A stretch of DNA of 64,000 nt from Natrinema salsiterrestre (GTDB lineage Archaea > Halobacteriota > Halobacteria > Halobacteriales > Natrialbaceae), in assembly GCF_029502005.1 (NCBI RefSeq), contig NZ_JAMQOT010000001.1, forward strand, positions 682,001-746,000. The letters run 5' to 3'. The notes under the pieces are model-generated. The model was not told where the DNA came from. It ran no database searches and worked only from the letters and a program-made list of their open reading frames with translations. Position numbers and translations under genes: made by a program. Shown here piece by piece: positions 43,136 through 51,480 of the stretch (position 1 is the stretch's first letter; every line of letters begins with the position of its first letter).

Positions 43136-44863
43136 ATGTCGACCGACTCCCAGTCAGCGCCGGATATGAGCGCTCGATCGCTGCTCGAGTCGCTCAACAT
43201 GGCGTACGCGAACATGGACATGTCCGCGTCGCGGTATCTGCTGCTCATTATCGCGCCCGCGTTCGCGTTCTTCGTCGGCTCGGGAGTGGCGGTCCTCGTC
43301 CTCGGGCTCTCCCTGATGGTCGGACTCCCGGTCGTCATGCTGGGACTGTTGGCGATGGTCGTCGCGATCATCTATCCCAAGCTGGCCCAGGACCGCAAGC
43401 GAAAGCAGATCCGGCAGCGCTTTCACCTGTTCCTGACCCACATCACCGTCCTCTCGATGACGAACATCAACCGCGTCGAGATCTTCCGCACCCTCGCGGA
43501 GGAAGACGAGTACGACGCCCTGGCTGAGGAGATGGGCCATCTCGTCGCGATGGTCGACACCTGGAACCAGAGCCTCGACGACGCCTGCCGGCTCCGGGCC
43601 AAACAGACGACGAGCCCCCTCCTGACGGACTTCCTGGAGCGCCTCGCGTACACGGTCGGCGGCGGCCAGCGGATCAGCGACTTCCTGATGGACGAACAGG
43701 ACACGATTATCCAGCAGTTCGTCACCCGATACGAGGCGGACCTCGCGAAACTCGACGTGATGAAGGAGCTGTACATGTCGATGATGCTGTCGGTGGCGTT
43801 CATCCTCGTGTTCGCGATCGTCCTGCCGATCCTGATCGGCACGAACCCGACCCTCCTCATCGGCGGGACCATCGTCATGTTCTCGATCGTTCAGGTGGCG
43901 TTCATTTACGCGATCCACGTCATCTCGCCGTACGACCCCCTCTGGTACATCGAGGAGACCGAAGGGACCGGCCCGTTGAATCGGATCCCGCGAGCGATGG
44001 CCATCGGTATCGGCTGTAGTATCGTTCTCGGGATCGTCATGATAGCCGCCATGCTCGGATACGTTCCGCCCATCGCCGACCGCGCCCCGTTGCCGATCAT
44101 GGCCGCGATTCCCGTGACGCCGCTGCTCCTCCCCGGCTGGCGGATGCGCCAGGAAGAACAGAAGGTCAAGGTTCGCGACGGGGAGTTCCCCAGCTTCATT
44201 CGCGCGCTCGGGGCGGTCGAGAGCGTCAAACAGACCTCGACCGGCAGCGTCCTCGAGAGCCTGCGCCGGAAAGATTTCGGGGCGTTGACGGACAACATCG
44301 ACGCGCTCTACAAGCGACTCAACATGCGGATCGACGACATCCGCTCCTGGCGACTGTTCGCCGCCGAAACCGGCTCCTATCTCATCCAGAAGTTCGGCGA
44401 TATGTACGTCGTCGGCCGCCAGATGGGCGGCGATCCGAAGGTGCTCGGACAGGTCATCAGCGAGAACCAAAACGAGGTACTCAAGGTCCGCGAACAACGC
44501 CAGCAGGCGACGATGACGCTCATCGGCGTCCTCTACGGGATCACCGCCTCGGCCGTCTTCTCGTTTTTCGTCGGCCTCGAGGTCGTCGAGATCATGATGG
44601 ACATCACGAGCGAGATGAACCTCGGCGAACAGAGCGACATCGCCGGCAGTATACTCAATACCGAACAGTACAACATCCGGACCATCGAGTTCCTGCTGAT
44701 CCTGACGATCATCATCAACGCCGGGCTCTCGGCTGTCATGATCCGGCTCACCGACCGCGGCCACATGATCAGCGCCCTGGTTCACTTCGTCTTCTTGACC
44801 TGGCTCGGCGCAGTGGTCGCCGTCGTCACACAGTACGTGGTCAACGTGGTCATCAGCGTCTGA
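43136..44863 (+). CDS. arlJ: Archaellum platform protein ArlJ
   Basis: This 575-aa polytopic GspF/TadC-type membrane protein has two cytosolic helical domains (KLAQDRKRKQIRQRFHLFLTHITVLSMTNINRVEIFRTLAEEDEYDALAEEM and the repeat with FPSFIRALGAVESVKQTSTGSVLESLRRKDFGALTDNIDALYKRLNM). Clusters of membrane helices lie at about 33-80, 210-270, 290-340, 460-490 and 510-570. It anchors the motor in the membrane. Confidence 0.96.
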   Translation: MSTDSQSAPDMSARSLLESLNMAYANMDMSASRYLLLIIAPAFAFFVGSGVAVLVLGLSLMVGLPVVMLGLLAMVVAIIYPKLAQDRKRKQIRQRFHLFLTHITVLSMTNINRVEIFRTLAEEDEYDALAEEMGHLVAMVDTWNQSLDDACRLRAKQTTSPLLTDFLERLAYTVGGGQRISDFLMDEQDTIIQQFVTRYEADLAKLDVMKELYMSMMLSVAFILVFAIVLPILIGTNPTLLIGGTIVMFSIVQVAFIYAIHVISPYDPLWYIEETEGTGPLNRIPRAMAIGIGCSIVLGIVMIAAMLGYVPPIADRAPLPIMAAIPVTPLLLPGWRMRQEEQKVKVRDGEFPSFIRALGAVESVKQTSTGSVLESLRRKDFGALTDNIDALYKRLNMRIDDIRSWRLFAAETGSYLIQKFGDMYVVGRQMGGDPKVLGQVISENQNEVLKVREQRQQATMTLIGVLYGITASAVFSFFVGLEVVEIMMDITSEMNLGEQSDIAGSILNTEQYNIRTIEFLLILTIIINAGLSAVMIRLTDRGHMISALVHFVFLTWLGAVVAVVTQYVVNVVISV

Positions 44864-45030
44864 TTCCCCCGACAGCGTCCCGAAGTGGGAGGGAACTCGC
44901 CCGAATCGCGCTGATCGTCGATCGCCACCGGACGAGTCCGATTCTCCGACGACTCACCGTTCGTAATGACGCGAATCTTCTTGACCGCTGGACGACTGGA
45001 ACACCAATAGACCGGTTCCGCCGGCCACTC

Positions 45031-45492
45031 ATGTCAGACTCAAAGCCCTACCTCGAGACGCTCGAACGATCGGCCGGGCGCACCGACGCCACGATCCAGT
45101 GGGCCCGCTTTCTCGGCGAAACCTTCGGCACGACGGGCGCGCTGAACTGCCTGCGCTACTACGAGGACCTGGGATGGATCAGCTCCCTCGTCCGCGAGCA
45201 GATGGTCTCGTACCTGCGCGGACTCTCGATGGGAGAGATCCACAACAAGCGGTACGACGAACCGACCACCCTCGAGTACCCCCTCGAGTCCCTGAGCGGA
45301 ACGCTCTTCAGCGCGCACGCTCAGAGCCTCGAGTACATCGCGACGATTCGGGGCGACGACCTCGAAGAACACGTGATGATCGCGCGGATGGCCGAACGCC
45401 GGGTCGAACGGCGGATCGACGACGACGAAGACGAGGCCGACGAACCCAACGAGATGGTCAGTATCATCCGCGACGGCCCGTCGACACACTGA
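45031..45492 (+). CDS. arlD: Archaellum protein ArlD (stand-alone FlaD/E domain)
   Basis: This 153-aa protein begins MSDSKPYLETLERSAGRTDATIQWARFLGETFGTTGALNCLRYYEDLGWISSLVREQMVSYLRGLSMGEIHNKRYDEP, clearly the same fold as the C-terminal FlaE domain of ArlCE. The coiled-coil part is missing. In haloarchaea a separate ArlD lies after arlJ and cooperates with ArlCE in CheF-dependent switching. It starts 167 bp after arlJ. Confidence 0.9.
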   Translation: MSDSKPYLETLERSAGRTDATIQWARFLGETFGTTGALNCLRYYEDLGWISSLVREQMVSYLRGLSMGEIHNKRYDEPTTLEYPLESLSGTLFSAHAQSLEYIATIRGDDLEEHVMIARMAERRVERRIDDDEDEADEPNEMVSIIRDGPSTH

Positions 45493-45517
45493 CCATATAT
45501 TCGGTACGAGGCCACAA

Positions 45518-45553
45518 CAGTTATCAAGGCCTTTGGTACCAGCCCGATAACTG
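45518..45553. repeat. Inverted repeat between arlD and the PadR gene
   Basis: CAGTTATC (45518-45525) and GATAACTG (45546-45553) are perfect 8-bp arms with a 20-nt spacer, 25 bp after the arlD stop. It could be a terminator stem or an operator for the downstream regulator. Confidence 0.45.
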
Positions 45554-45671
45554 GAGTATTTCGATCATTATCAGTGTTTCCCTGCACATATGCAACCTTC
45601 CTATAGTCACTCTCCGAGATCAGGACACGAGTCGACGAGTAGTCAGTTATTATGTCATTCATCGGCATTTG

Positions 45672-45682
45672 ATTTATATATT
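45672..45682 (+). promoter_or_regulatory. Strong TATA box, long leader before PadR gene
   Basis: ATTTATATATT is the most AT-rich promoter-like word nearby and lies about 150 nt before the PadR ATG at 45831, implying a leader of about 125 nt. Within it a 27-codon frame (GTG 45742 to TGA 45825) ends by overlapping the in-frame GTG at 45822. The remaining sequence from 45493 to 45830 contains no other gene. Confidence 0.5.
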
Positions 45683-45830
45683 TGGGAGACTGTTCGGTTC
45701 CCTGTCCCTTAATATCCCCCAGCGTCAGGGAATCAGTAGTCGTGAACGAGCCCGCGTTCGGCAGTGCGTCGGCAATACGTGGTTGGGGAGCACGAACCGG
45801 GATCGATCACGAACCCATCTGGTGATCGAA

Positions 45831-46331
45831 ATGCGTAAGGACACAACAAACACCGATTCCGTGCTCGACGAACTGTCGAAAGCGGCGACTGCGGACAACC
45901 AGTCGGAATCGTACGACATCTCGCTCGGATCGTCCGACGATGCAACGAAAGACGTCGAGCGCGAACTCGACGAGCTGATGGAGCAGGTAAACAGCGCGCT
46001 CCCGACCGACGAGGTCCAGTTCGACGAGGCCATCATCAAGGAGAACCTGGACGAGATCCTCCTGATGCTCATCGCGTTGCACGAGGAAACCCACGGGAAA
46101 GAGCTCCTCTCGGATCTGACCCACCTCTTCGGCGCCCAGCTCAGTCCGGGGACCGTCTACCCGAGCCTGCACAATCTGGAGGAAGAGGACGTGCTCTCGA
46201 TGCACGCGAAAGTCCGAACCAAGGAGTACTCCATCGACGACGAGGAGTACGTCCGCGCGACCGTCGAACGGACGATGGTCCAACACCTCGCCTTCGGCCT
46301 GTTGCTGTACGCCTTCCTGCCGCGCCTCTGA
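45831..46331 (+). CDS. PadR-like winged-helix regulator at the arl locus
   Basis: This 166-aa protein has an acidic N-terminal region (MRKDTTNTDSVLDELSKAATADNQ). The PadR-like core reads EILLMLIALHEETHGKELLSDLTHLFGAQLSPGTVYPSLHNLEEEDVLSMHAKVRTKEYSIDDEEYVRATVE, where GTVYP.LHNLE is the family signature; a C-terminal helix follows. Its place directly after arlD suggests control of archaellum genes. Start is ATG 45831 or GTG 45822. Confidence 0.82.
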   Translation: MRKDTTNTDSVLDELSKAATADNQSESYDISLGSSDDATKDVERELDELMEQVNSALPTDEVQFDEAIIKENLDEILLMLIALHEETHGKELLSDLTHLFGAQLSPGTVYPSLHNLEEEDVLSMHAKVRTKEYSIDDEEYVRATVERTMVQHLAFGLLLYAFLPRL

Positions 46332-46497
46332 ACGGCTGCGTATTTCTTCCGTGATCGACGCGAGCAGCGACCGCGTTTTCGACCCCGCACCCGACGGACT
46401 GCGACACCGGCCGCTCGAAACCGATCCCTGCAGCGACGCAGCCGCCGACGCAGCCCGGGCCACCGTCGGTGAGACGCGGTGAAATTGTGCGCCGGTG

Positions 46498-46935
46498 CTA
46501 TTCGTCGTCGAGGGTCTCCGCGATGTCGCTCAGGCTGTCGCTTGGCGGTTCGCGGGCGTCGTAGTAGGCCGTCTCGCCGGGCGAGCGAAGCCCGTAGAGA
46601 AAGGCCGGTTCGACGACGTCGATCAACACCGATCCGCCCGCGGGGACGTCGTGCTCCGCGGTCCACTCGGCCAACCGATCGGTCGCGCCGCTCGGGTCTC
46701 GAGCCAGGTCCGGCGTGTCGTAGATCCCCGGAATCGACAACGCATCGCCCGTGAGGGCGCGTTCGACTCGTGCGAACAGTTCGTCACCGTCGAGAACGAC
46801 GCGGACGACTTCGTCGGTCGAGAACGCCTCGCGATCCTCGGCCGGCACCTCGAGTTTGACGCCGGTCGCCGTCTCCGTACACGTCGAGCGGACCGTCTGC
46901 ACCGAGGGATGGTCGCTCGCGATTCTATCAGTCAT
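46498..46935 (-). CDS. Uncharacterised haloarchaeal protein cotranscribed with S6e
   Basis: This 145-aa protein starts MTDRIASDHPSVQTVRSTCTETATGVKLEVPAEDREAFSTDEVVRVVLDGDELFARVERALTGDALSIPGIYDTPDLARDPSGATDRLAEW. It has a beta-rich N-terminal half resembling a double-psi barrel (VKLEVPAEDREAF, DEVVRVVLDGDELFARV) and a helical C-terminus. It lies 31 bp downstream of S6e on the same strand. No family is named with confidence; a soluble RNA- or protein-linked role is a guess from the operon. Confidence 0.7.
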   Translation of the reverse strand: MTDRIASDHPSVQTVRSTCTETATGVKLEVPAEDREAFSTDEVVRVVLDGDELFARVERALTGDALSIPGIYDTPDLARDPSGATDRLAEWTAEHDVPAGGSVLIDVVEPAFLYGLRSPGETAYYDAREPPSDSLSDIAETLDDE

Positions 46936-46966
46936 TGAAACGAAATGAAAACGGGCGGTCGACGAC

Positions 46967-47368
46967 TTACTCGTCGTCGCCGTCGCCGTCGGCGAGCAGT
47001 TCGTCGACGTCAGTGCTCCCTCGCTCGACGATCGACGCGTTGATCTGTGCGACGGCGTCGGACACTTCGCGGCCTCGCACGGTGATCCGGCGGCGCTCGC
47101 CGTCACGCGACGGCTTGTAGCCCGTCTGCTCGCCTTTCATCAGGACTTCCTTCAGGTTCGCCCCCGCGACGTCCCGGTTGAGCGGGCGACCGGCCTCGTC
47201 GGAGCCGCCGGTGATCTCGAGCGTGTAGCCGTCGAGGCCGACCGCGCCACCGTCGACTTCCTCGCCGATCGACTTGCCGATAAAGCGGTTCGCGTCCTGT
47301 TCCTCCGCCTCGAGCTGGTGGGCCAACCCGGACTCCGGGTCGCCGACAACGACAGTGAAACTTGCCAT
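46967..47368 (-). CDS. rps6e: 30S ribosomal protein S6e
   Basis: This 133-aa protein starts [69 protein letters not shown], then [40 protein letters not shown]. This is the archaeal S6e core without the phosphorylated eukaryotic tail. The upstream region holds a nested palindrome element about 35 bp from the ATG. TATA-like TCTTTTGAC at 47391-47399 (minus) fits a near-leaderless start. Confidence 0.96.
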   Translation of the reverse strand: MASFTVVVGDPESGLAHQLEAEEQDANRFIGKSIGEEVDGGAVGLDGYTLEITGGSDEAGRPLNRDVAGANLKEVLMKGEQTGYKPSRDGERRRITVRGREVSDAVAQINASIVERGSTDVDELLADGDGDDE

Positions 47369-47404
47369 GCCCGACGGAAGACGGCCGTCGGTCAAAAGAT
47401 CATC

Positions 47405-47488
47405 GATCGACCTTTTACTCTGCGCTCTGAGCGCGCCGGGAGCGCTATTAGCGCTCCCGGCCGCTCGTCACTCGGTAAAAGGTCGATC
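47405..47488. repeat. Nested palindrome element D upstream of S6e
   Basis: Outer arms GATCGACCTTTTAC (47405-47418) and GTAAAAGGTCGATC (47475-47488) are a perfect 14-bp inverted repeat. Inside are GCGCT-CTG-AGCGC (47422-47434) and a long perfect hairpin GCCGGGAGCGCT-ATT-AGCGCTCCCGGC (47435-47461, 12-bp stem). Both inner hairpins have 3-nt loops. The 84-bp unit is similar in size and architecture to the element at 4207-4286. Confidence 0.8.
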
Positions 47489-47735
47489 AAAAGCACTCGC
47501 ACCGACCTTTTTTCCGCTCGGGTTCACTGCGTTCACCCTCACGCAAAAAATCTCGACCAAAAAAGGCCGCTCGCTCCCTTCGGTCGCTCGCGGTCGTATT
47601 GGGCGAGCGCCTGCCCTCCCCCGAGTCCGACGGCTCTCGCGTTGCTCGAGCCGTCCTCCCGGCCGACCGGCTCAGTATCGTTTCGACACGCGTTCCGCTC
47701 GAACAGTCAAGTAGGTAGAACGCCTACGGAAACCC
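47489..47735. other. Repeat-rich gap before the gene at 47736
   Basis: There is no gene. Variants of the word CGACC plus a T- or A-run occur at 47503-47512 (GACCTTTTTT) and 47554-47563 (CGACCAAAAAA), echoing the arms of the adjacent palindrome. GCTCGC-rich direct repeats flank CCCTTCGGTC at 47569-47592. This looks like decayed copies of short non-coding elements. Confidence 0.5.
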
Positions 47736-48014
47736 GTGTTCATCGATCCGGGGCGGCTCGAGATTCGCCTGCGCGAGGAGTTCGGCGGGACGATGGGGCA
47801 GTCGCGGGTGGTCGTTCGGCAGGCCGTCGATCTCGCGGATTCGGGCCAGTACCAGCGGGACGTGGGAGCGACCCTGACGAACGACCTCGTCATCGACGAG
47901 CTGTCGGACGCCCCGGAGGGGCCTCCGCCGGAGCGGTGGAACTGGTGGATCGGGTCGCTCGAGCTCGCGTACGGCGGCTACGATCGGTTCGGAATCAACC
48001 AGTACCGGAAATAA
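47736..48014 (+). CDS. Uncharacterised haloarchaeal small protein
   Basis: This 92-aa protein from GTG 47736 begins FIDPGRLEIRLREEFGGTMGQSRVVVRQAVDLADSGQYQRDVGATLTNDLVIDELSDAPEGPPPERWNWWIGSLELAYGGYDRFGINQYRK. It has a helical N-terminal half and a Trp/Tyr-rich C-terminal end. No cysteines, no membrane segment. Family not recognised; the clear codon bias (GC-rich third positions) supports it as a real gene. Confidence 0.7.
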   Translation: MFIDPGRLEIRLREEFGGTMGQSRVVVRQAVDLADSGQYQRDVGATLTNDLVIDELSDAPEGPPPERWNWWIGSLELAYGGYDRFGINQYRK

Positions 48015-48067
48015 CCCACCGGTCGGGATGGCAACGCAAATTGTCTTCCGTGACGTAGGCCCGCCCG

Positions 48068-48409
48068 ATGAGCGAGCTGTCGCGACCGGTCTGGCCGGCG
48101 TATCCGCTCTCGGCGCTGGTCGCCGGCCTCGGCCACTGCTACCTCGGTCAGTGGAAGCGCGGCGGAATCTGGTTCGTCCTGTACGGCCTCGCGCTCGCGT
48201 TCCTGAGCGCGCGATCGCTGTCCGGTGCCCTCGAGCCGAGCGATCCGTTCGTCGTGACCGCCCTGCAGTTCGATGCAGTGAGCTATCCCGACGTGGCGGT
48301 CCCGCTCGCGATCCTGTTGATCTGTCTGCTCGACGTCTACCTCATCGGGTTGACCGAGCGGACCGCCGCTCGGACGACCGGCGCGGACGAATTGCAGAAC
48401 GGGTCCTGA
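48068..48409 (+). CDS. Small TM2-like membrane protein
   Basis: This 113-aa protein starts MSELSRPVWPAYPLSALVAGLGHCYLGQWKRGGIWFVLYGLALAFLSARS. The G-x-G-H-x-Y-L-G-Q-W-x-R-G pattern between two helices recalls TM2-type or DUF7575-type membrane proteins with a short loop. A third hydrophobic stretch is VAVPLAILLICLLDVYLIGLTER. Role unknown. It is followed by another small membrane protein on the same strand. Confidence 0.75.
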   Translation: MSELSRPVWPAYPLSALVAGLGHCYLGQWKRGGIWFVLYGLALAFLSARSLSGALEPSDPFVVTALQFDAVSYPDVAVPLAILLICLLDVYLIGLTERTAARTTGADELQNGS

Positions 48410-48511
48410 CGCCGCTGTCGTGATCCGTCGACTCGCCTGAAAACCGGCGAATCGTGACGGTCGCTACTACGGTCACGCGTGACTTTTGTGATCGTCCGAC
48501 GAACGGAACGT

Positions 48512-48934
48512 ATGGGACGTCTCAGCTCCGTCCTCCTGAAAGCACTCGGCGCACTCGTACTCGCGGGGATCGTCCTGAGCGTCGTCGGAACGATCGTCGG
48601 AATCGGTCTCTGGGTCGTCACAGCCGTCCTCTCGATGATCGCGTCGCTCGCCGTCCTCTGCGTGTTCGTCCTGGCCGTCATCGGATTGGTTTCGGTACTC
48701 GATAGCGGGTCGACGACCGAAGACGGGACGCACGCGCCGCGGCGCTCCACCGACGAGACCGACCCGGAAGAACGCCTCCGCTCGCGGTACGTCGACGGCG
48801 AGCTCACCGACGCGGAGTTCGAACGGGAACTCGAGCGACTACTCAGTTCGGACGAACGCCGTGGTCGAAGCCGGCCGAACCGCTCCGGTGCTCGCGACGG
48901 TCCGAGCGATCGGCGTCGGCTCCGGGATCGGTAA
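48512..48934 (+). CDS. SHOCT-domain membrane protein
   Basis: This 140-aa protein has two N-terminal helices (GRLSSVLLKALGALVLAGIVLSVVGTIVGIGLWVVTAVLSMIASLAVLCVFVLAVIGLVSVL) and a soluble SHOCT motif at DPEERLRSRYVDGELTDAEFERELERLLSSDE, the short C-terminal oligomerisation helix pair often found in haloarchaeal membrane proteins. The end is Arg/Ser-rich. ATG 48512 was chosen since it starts the first helix. Confidence 0.8.
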   Translation: MGRLSSVLLKALGALVLAGIVLSVVGTIVGIGLWVVTAVLSMIASLAVLCVFVLAVIGLVSVLDSGSTTEDGTHAPRRSTDETDPEERLRSRYVDGELTDAEFERELERLLSSDERRGRSRPNRSGARDGPSDRRRLRDR

Positions 48935-49027
48935 CATCGACGTCCGGCCCCAAGCCCGTTTTTGGACCCCTCGCCCGGTCGTAGCGAACCAACGGAGGCA
49001 AGCCGACCGAGGCCGAACGTCTCGCTA

Positions 49028-49746
49028 ATGGACGTCCAGTGGCTGGGTGGCGCACGCGAGATCGGCCGGAGCGCGATTCTCGTCGACGACACGCTGCTAC
49101 TCGATTTCGGCATGGATTCGGGGAACCCGCCAACGTTTCCGGTGGGTGACGTCGACCCCGACGCCGTCGTCGTCAGTCACGGCCACCTCGATCACGTCGG
49201 TTCCGTCCCGGCGCTCCTCTCGGCCGTCGATCCACTGGACGTTCACGAGCGCTCCGCTCTCGTGAGCCCATCAGAAATCGAAGATTTCTGAGGACGCCGC
49301 CGACGTACGACCTCGCGGTGGTGCTGGCCCGCGACACGCTGAAGCTCCATGGGGGGAGCTACGACTGCCCGTTTACCGAAGCCGAGCTCGCTCGCGTCGC
49401 ACAGGTGTCCGAGACCCGCGGCTACGGGGACACCTTCGAGGCTGCGGGCTACGAGATCACGTTCTTCGACGCCGAGCACGATCCCTACGAGATTCAGTGG
49501 ATCGACGGGGGACGGCACTACTCGCTCAGGTGGCACCAGGACGAAACCCACCCCGACCTCGGGAAGTGTCACTTCCAACTTGATTATCGAGACGAGACGA
49601 TCGCTCGGAAACCGGCCGTGTTCCACGACAGCCATCCGGTGAACGTCCTCGAGCAGCGACTCTCGCTCGTCCCGTCGATTCTCGAGCTGGTGGCGTGGGA
49701 GAACGACCGGTCGAGGCTTTCTCGGTGGCCGCCTGACGGCGTGTAG
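49028..49746 (+). pseudogene. Broken beta-CASP/MBL exonuclease gene, chimeric end
   Basis: The first 69 or so codons (MDVQWLGGAREIGRSAILVDDTLLLDFGM...VVSHGHLDHVGSVPALLSAVD) are a paralogue of the intact gene at 56587, including the metal motif HGHLDH. Then a hairpin element (49243-49291) adds a stop (TGA 49289-49291) and shifts frame. Reading resumes in another frame as YDLAVVLARDTLKLHGGSYDCPFTEAELARVAQVSETRG up to ITFFDAEHD. From about 49481 it turns into unrelated sequence (YEIQWIDGGRHYSLRWHQDETHPDLGKCHFQLDYRDETIA), resembling a small haloarchaeal protein, possibly DUF6516/TumE-like. So it is both interrupted and fused by deletion. Confidence 0.8.
49243..49291. repeat. Hairpin element C inside the broken exonuclease gene
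   Basis: The stem TCACGAG/CTCGTGA (49243-49249, 49259-49265, 9-nt loop) is followed by a perfect 9-bp hairpin TCAGAAATC-GAA-GATTTCTGA (49271-49291) with a 3-nt loop. Compared with the intact paralogue, about 44 net bases appear to have been added between the codons for VH and TPPT. The second hairpin shares the AATC-NNN-GATT core with elements at 4252 and 25664. Confidence 0.7.
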
Positions 49747-50025
49747 CAGCCGCGTCCGAATCACGCTCAGTTGCCGCGCTCGACTGGCGAGGGAGATCGA
49801 CTAATTCTGTAGCAAATTACCGGTGAGTTCGCAGTTTCTGACGTGGCAGACTCTTGACCGGCTGAACTCTGCGTGACCGACTCAGAGGCTGTACTCAGAA
49901 GACCGACAGCTTCGGGAGAGCGGTGTAACGGCGACCCGGAAGTCACTCGAACTAGCCAGAACCAGCCCACTGAACAGGAAGAAGCCGTGCTGTATTCACA
50001 GGATTCGGGGCGGGCGATTAAACAC

Positions 50026-50835
50026 TCAATTCAGCGATCTCCAGGCGGTAGCGGTCGTGGTGATTACCTCTAACGCGTCTTGGCTTCCGTCCGCTTCTCC
50101 TTTTTCGAAGTCCTCCTCAATCTGCCCCATCTGGTTGGTCACGTGCGCGAGGCAAACTACCGGGCGATCCCGAACGTCCGCGAACGTATACAGCGCTGCT
50201 GCTTCCATTTCGACGGCGAGGATTCCTTCTGACCGAGCACGTTCGATTGCAGCCTCCGTTTCCCGGAACGGGGCATCAGTCGTCCACGTTGCCCCCGTAT
50301 ACACTGGACGGGATACCTCTTCACACGCCTCTTCGACCACAGCACTGAGTTCGTCATCGAGCGCTGCGTAGCGATTCGTGGATCGGTAATGATGACTCGT
50401 CCCTTCGTCCCGGAGCGCACGTTCGATAAGAACGAAGTAAGGCGGGTCGTCCTTCGGTACAATCTGTCCCGAGGAGGTTACACTGACGAGGAATCGACAG
50501 CCGGCGGCGAACAGTTGCTCTGCAACGAGGACAGCGAACGAGGCCCCCACTGCACAGCCAACGATACCGAATTCCTCCCCGTTTCGTTCGAACCGATAGA
50601 GGTCGGTGTGATAGCCGGGCCACGCTTCATCGTTACGTGCTTCTCCAGTGGCTGTCAGTTGGCGCACGATGTCTCCGTCCGGATCGAGGATACAGATCTC
50701 CGGAACGGATCGTTCCGGGAGATGCTTCTGCCGGCGGGCGTTCTCCAGCAGCGCTTCCGGCGCGAACACAGATGATTCGTCGAAATCTTTCGCCTCGAAA
50801 AGCGGAGACGTGTCCGGGTCGGACGGGTCAGTCAT
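50026..50835 (-). CDS. Nucleoside phosphorylase family protein
   Basis: This 269-aa protein has the PNP/UDP phosphorylase fold: FGIVGCAVGASFAVLVAEQLFAAGCRFLVSVTSSGQIV near the phosphate site and the nucleoside-site signature GILAVEMEAAALYTFADVR late. The ribose/base pocket cannot be typed to purine, uridine or methylthioadenosine. It begins 39 bp after the methyltransferase stop on the same strand. The codons here are less GC-rich than in flanking genes. ATG 50835 preferred over GTG 50850. Confidence 0.85.
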   Translation of the reverse strand: MTDPSDPDTSPLFEAKDFDESSVFAPEALLENARRQKHLPERSVPEICILDPDGDIVRQLTATGEARNDEAWPGYHTDLYRFERNGEEFGIVGCAVGASFAVLVAEQLFAAGCRFLVSVTSSGQIVPKDDPPYFVLIERALRDEGTSHHYRSTNRYAALDDELSAVVEEACEEVSRPVYTGATWTTDAPFRETEAAIERARSEGILAVEMEAAALYTFADVRDRPVVCLAHVTNQMGQIEEDFEKGEADGSQDALEVITTTATAWRSLN

Positions 50836-50874
50836 ATCGTTCGTGTTCACAGAACTCAGGCAAGGATATTGTGG

Positions 50875-51480
50875 TCACTCGGTCGGAGTCCCAACGACCG
50901 CTGAGATCGCAGCGTTCGATGGGTCTGTGGTCTCGAAGACGTGCTCGTCAGAGATACCCAAGAAGAACTCCTGCTCGCCCTCGACGTATTCCAGAATCGT
51001 GTCTGTCAACGCCTCAGAATCCCGGTGGACCATCCGCTGGAAGTAGGAACCTCCTCGCTGGAGATTCGATCGAACGTACTCGGAACGTGTGTTCAACACG
51101 AGTGCCACGAGGACACCCTCAGACGCGAGGACACGAGTCGCCTCGGCTAGCACAGCATCGCTATCGGGAATGAATTCGAGCGTCGAGACGAAGACGACAG
51201 CATCAACGGACGCGGTTGCGATAGGGAGCGCGGTCGCATCGCCGAGAACAAGCGGTGCAGAAACTCGATCCCGTGCTGCCCGGATCATCGCCTCCGAGCG
51301 ATCTACCCCGATCATTTCGTGATCGGGAAAGCGTTCTTCGAGCGAGCCGATGCCGCATCCAACGTCCAGAATCCGGTCGTCCGTACCGACGTGCTGTTTC
51401 ACGTACGCGGCCTCGCGGTCCATGACCGCCGTCCCGAACTCGCTCTCACAGAATCGAACGAAACTCTCTACGTCGCTCAT
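50875..51480 (-). CDS. Class I SAM-dependent methyltransferase
   Basis: This 201-aa enzyme has motif I ILDVGCGIGSLEERF, acidic residue D in MIGVDRSEAMIRAARD, motif II-like LVLGDATALPIATASVDAVVFVSTLEF and a long helix EATRVLASEGVLVALVLNT, as in UbiE-like methyltransferases. The substrate is unknown. Its ATG overlaps the stop of the cysteine desulfurase gene (ATGA), so the two were co-translated before the desulfurase frame broke. Confidence 0.87.
   Translation of the reverse strand: MSDVESFVRFCESEFGTAVMDREAAYVKQHVGTDDRILDVGCGIGSLEERFPDHEMIGVDRSEAMIRAARDRVSAPLVLGDATALPIATASVDAVVFVSTLEFIPDSDAVLAEATRVLASEGVLVALVLNTRSEYVRSNLQRGGSYFQRMVHRDSEALTDTILEYVEGEQEFFLGISDEHVFETTDPSNAAISAVVGTPTE

Noticed and set aside
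41455-43371. Open frame of 638 codons antisense to arlI
   Set aside because: arlI on the other strand has all secretion-ATPase motifs; the antisense frame has none.
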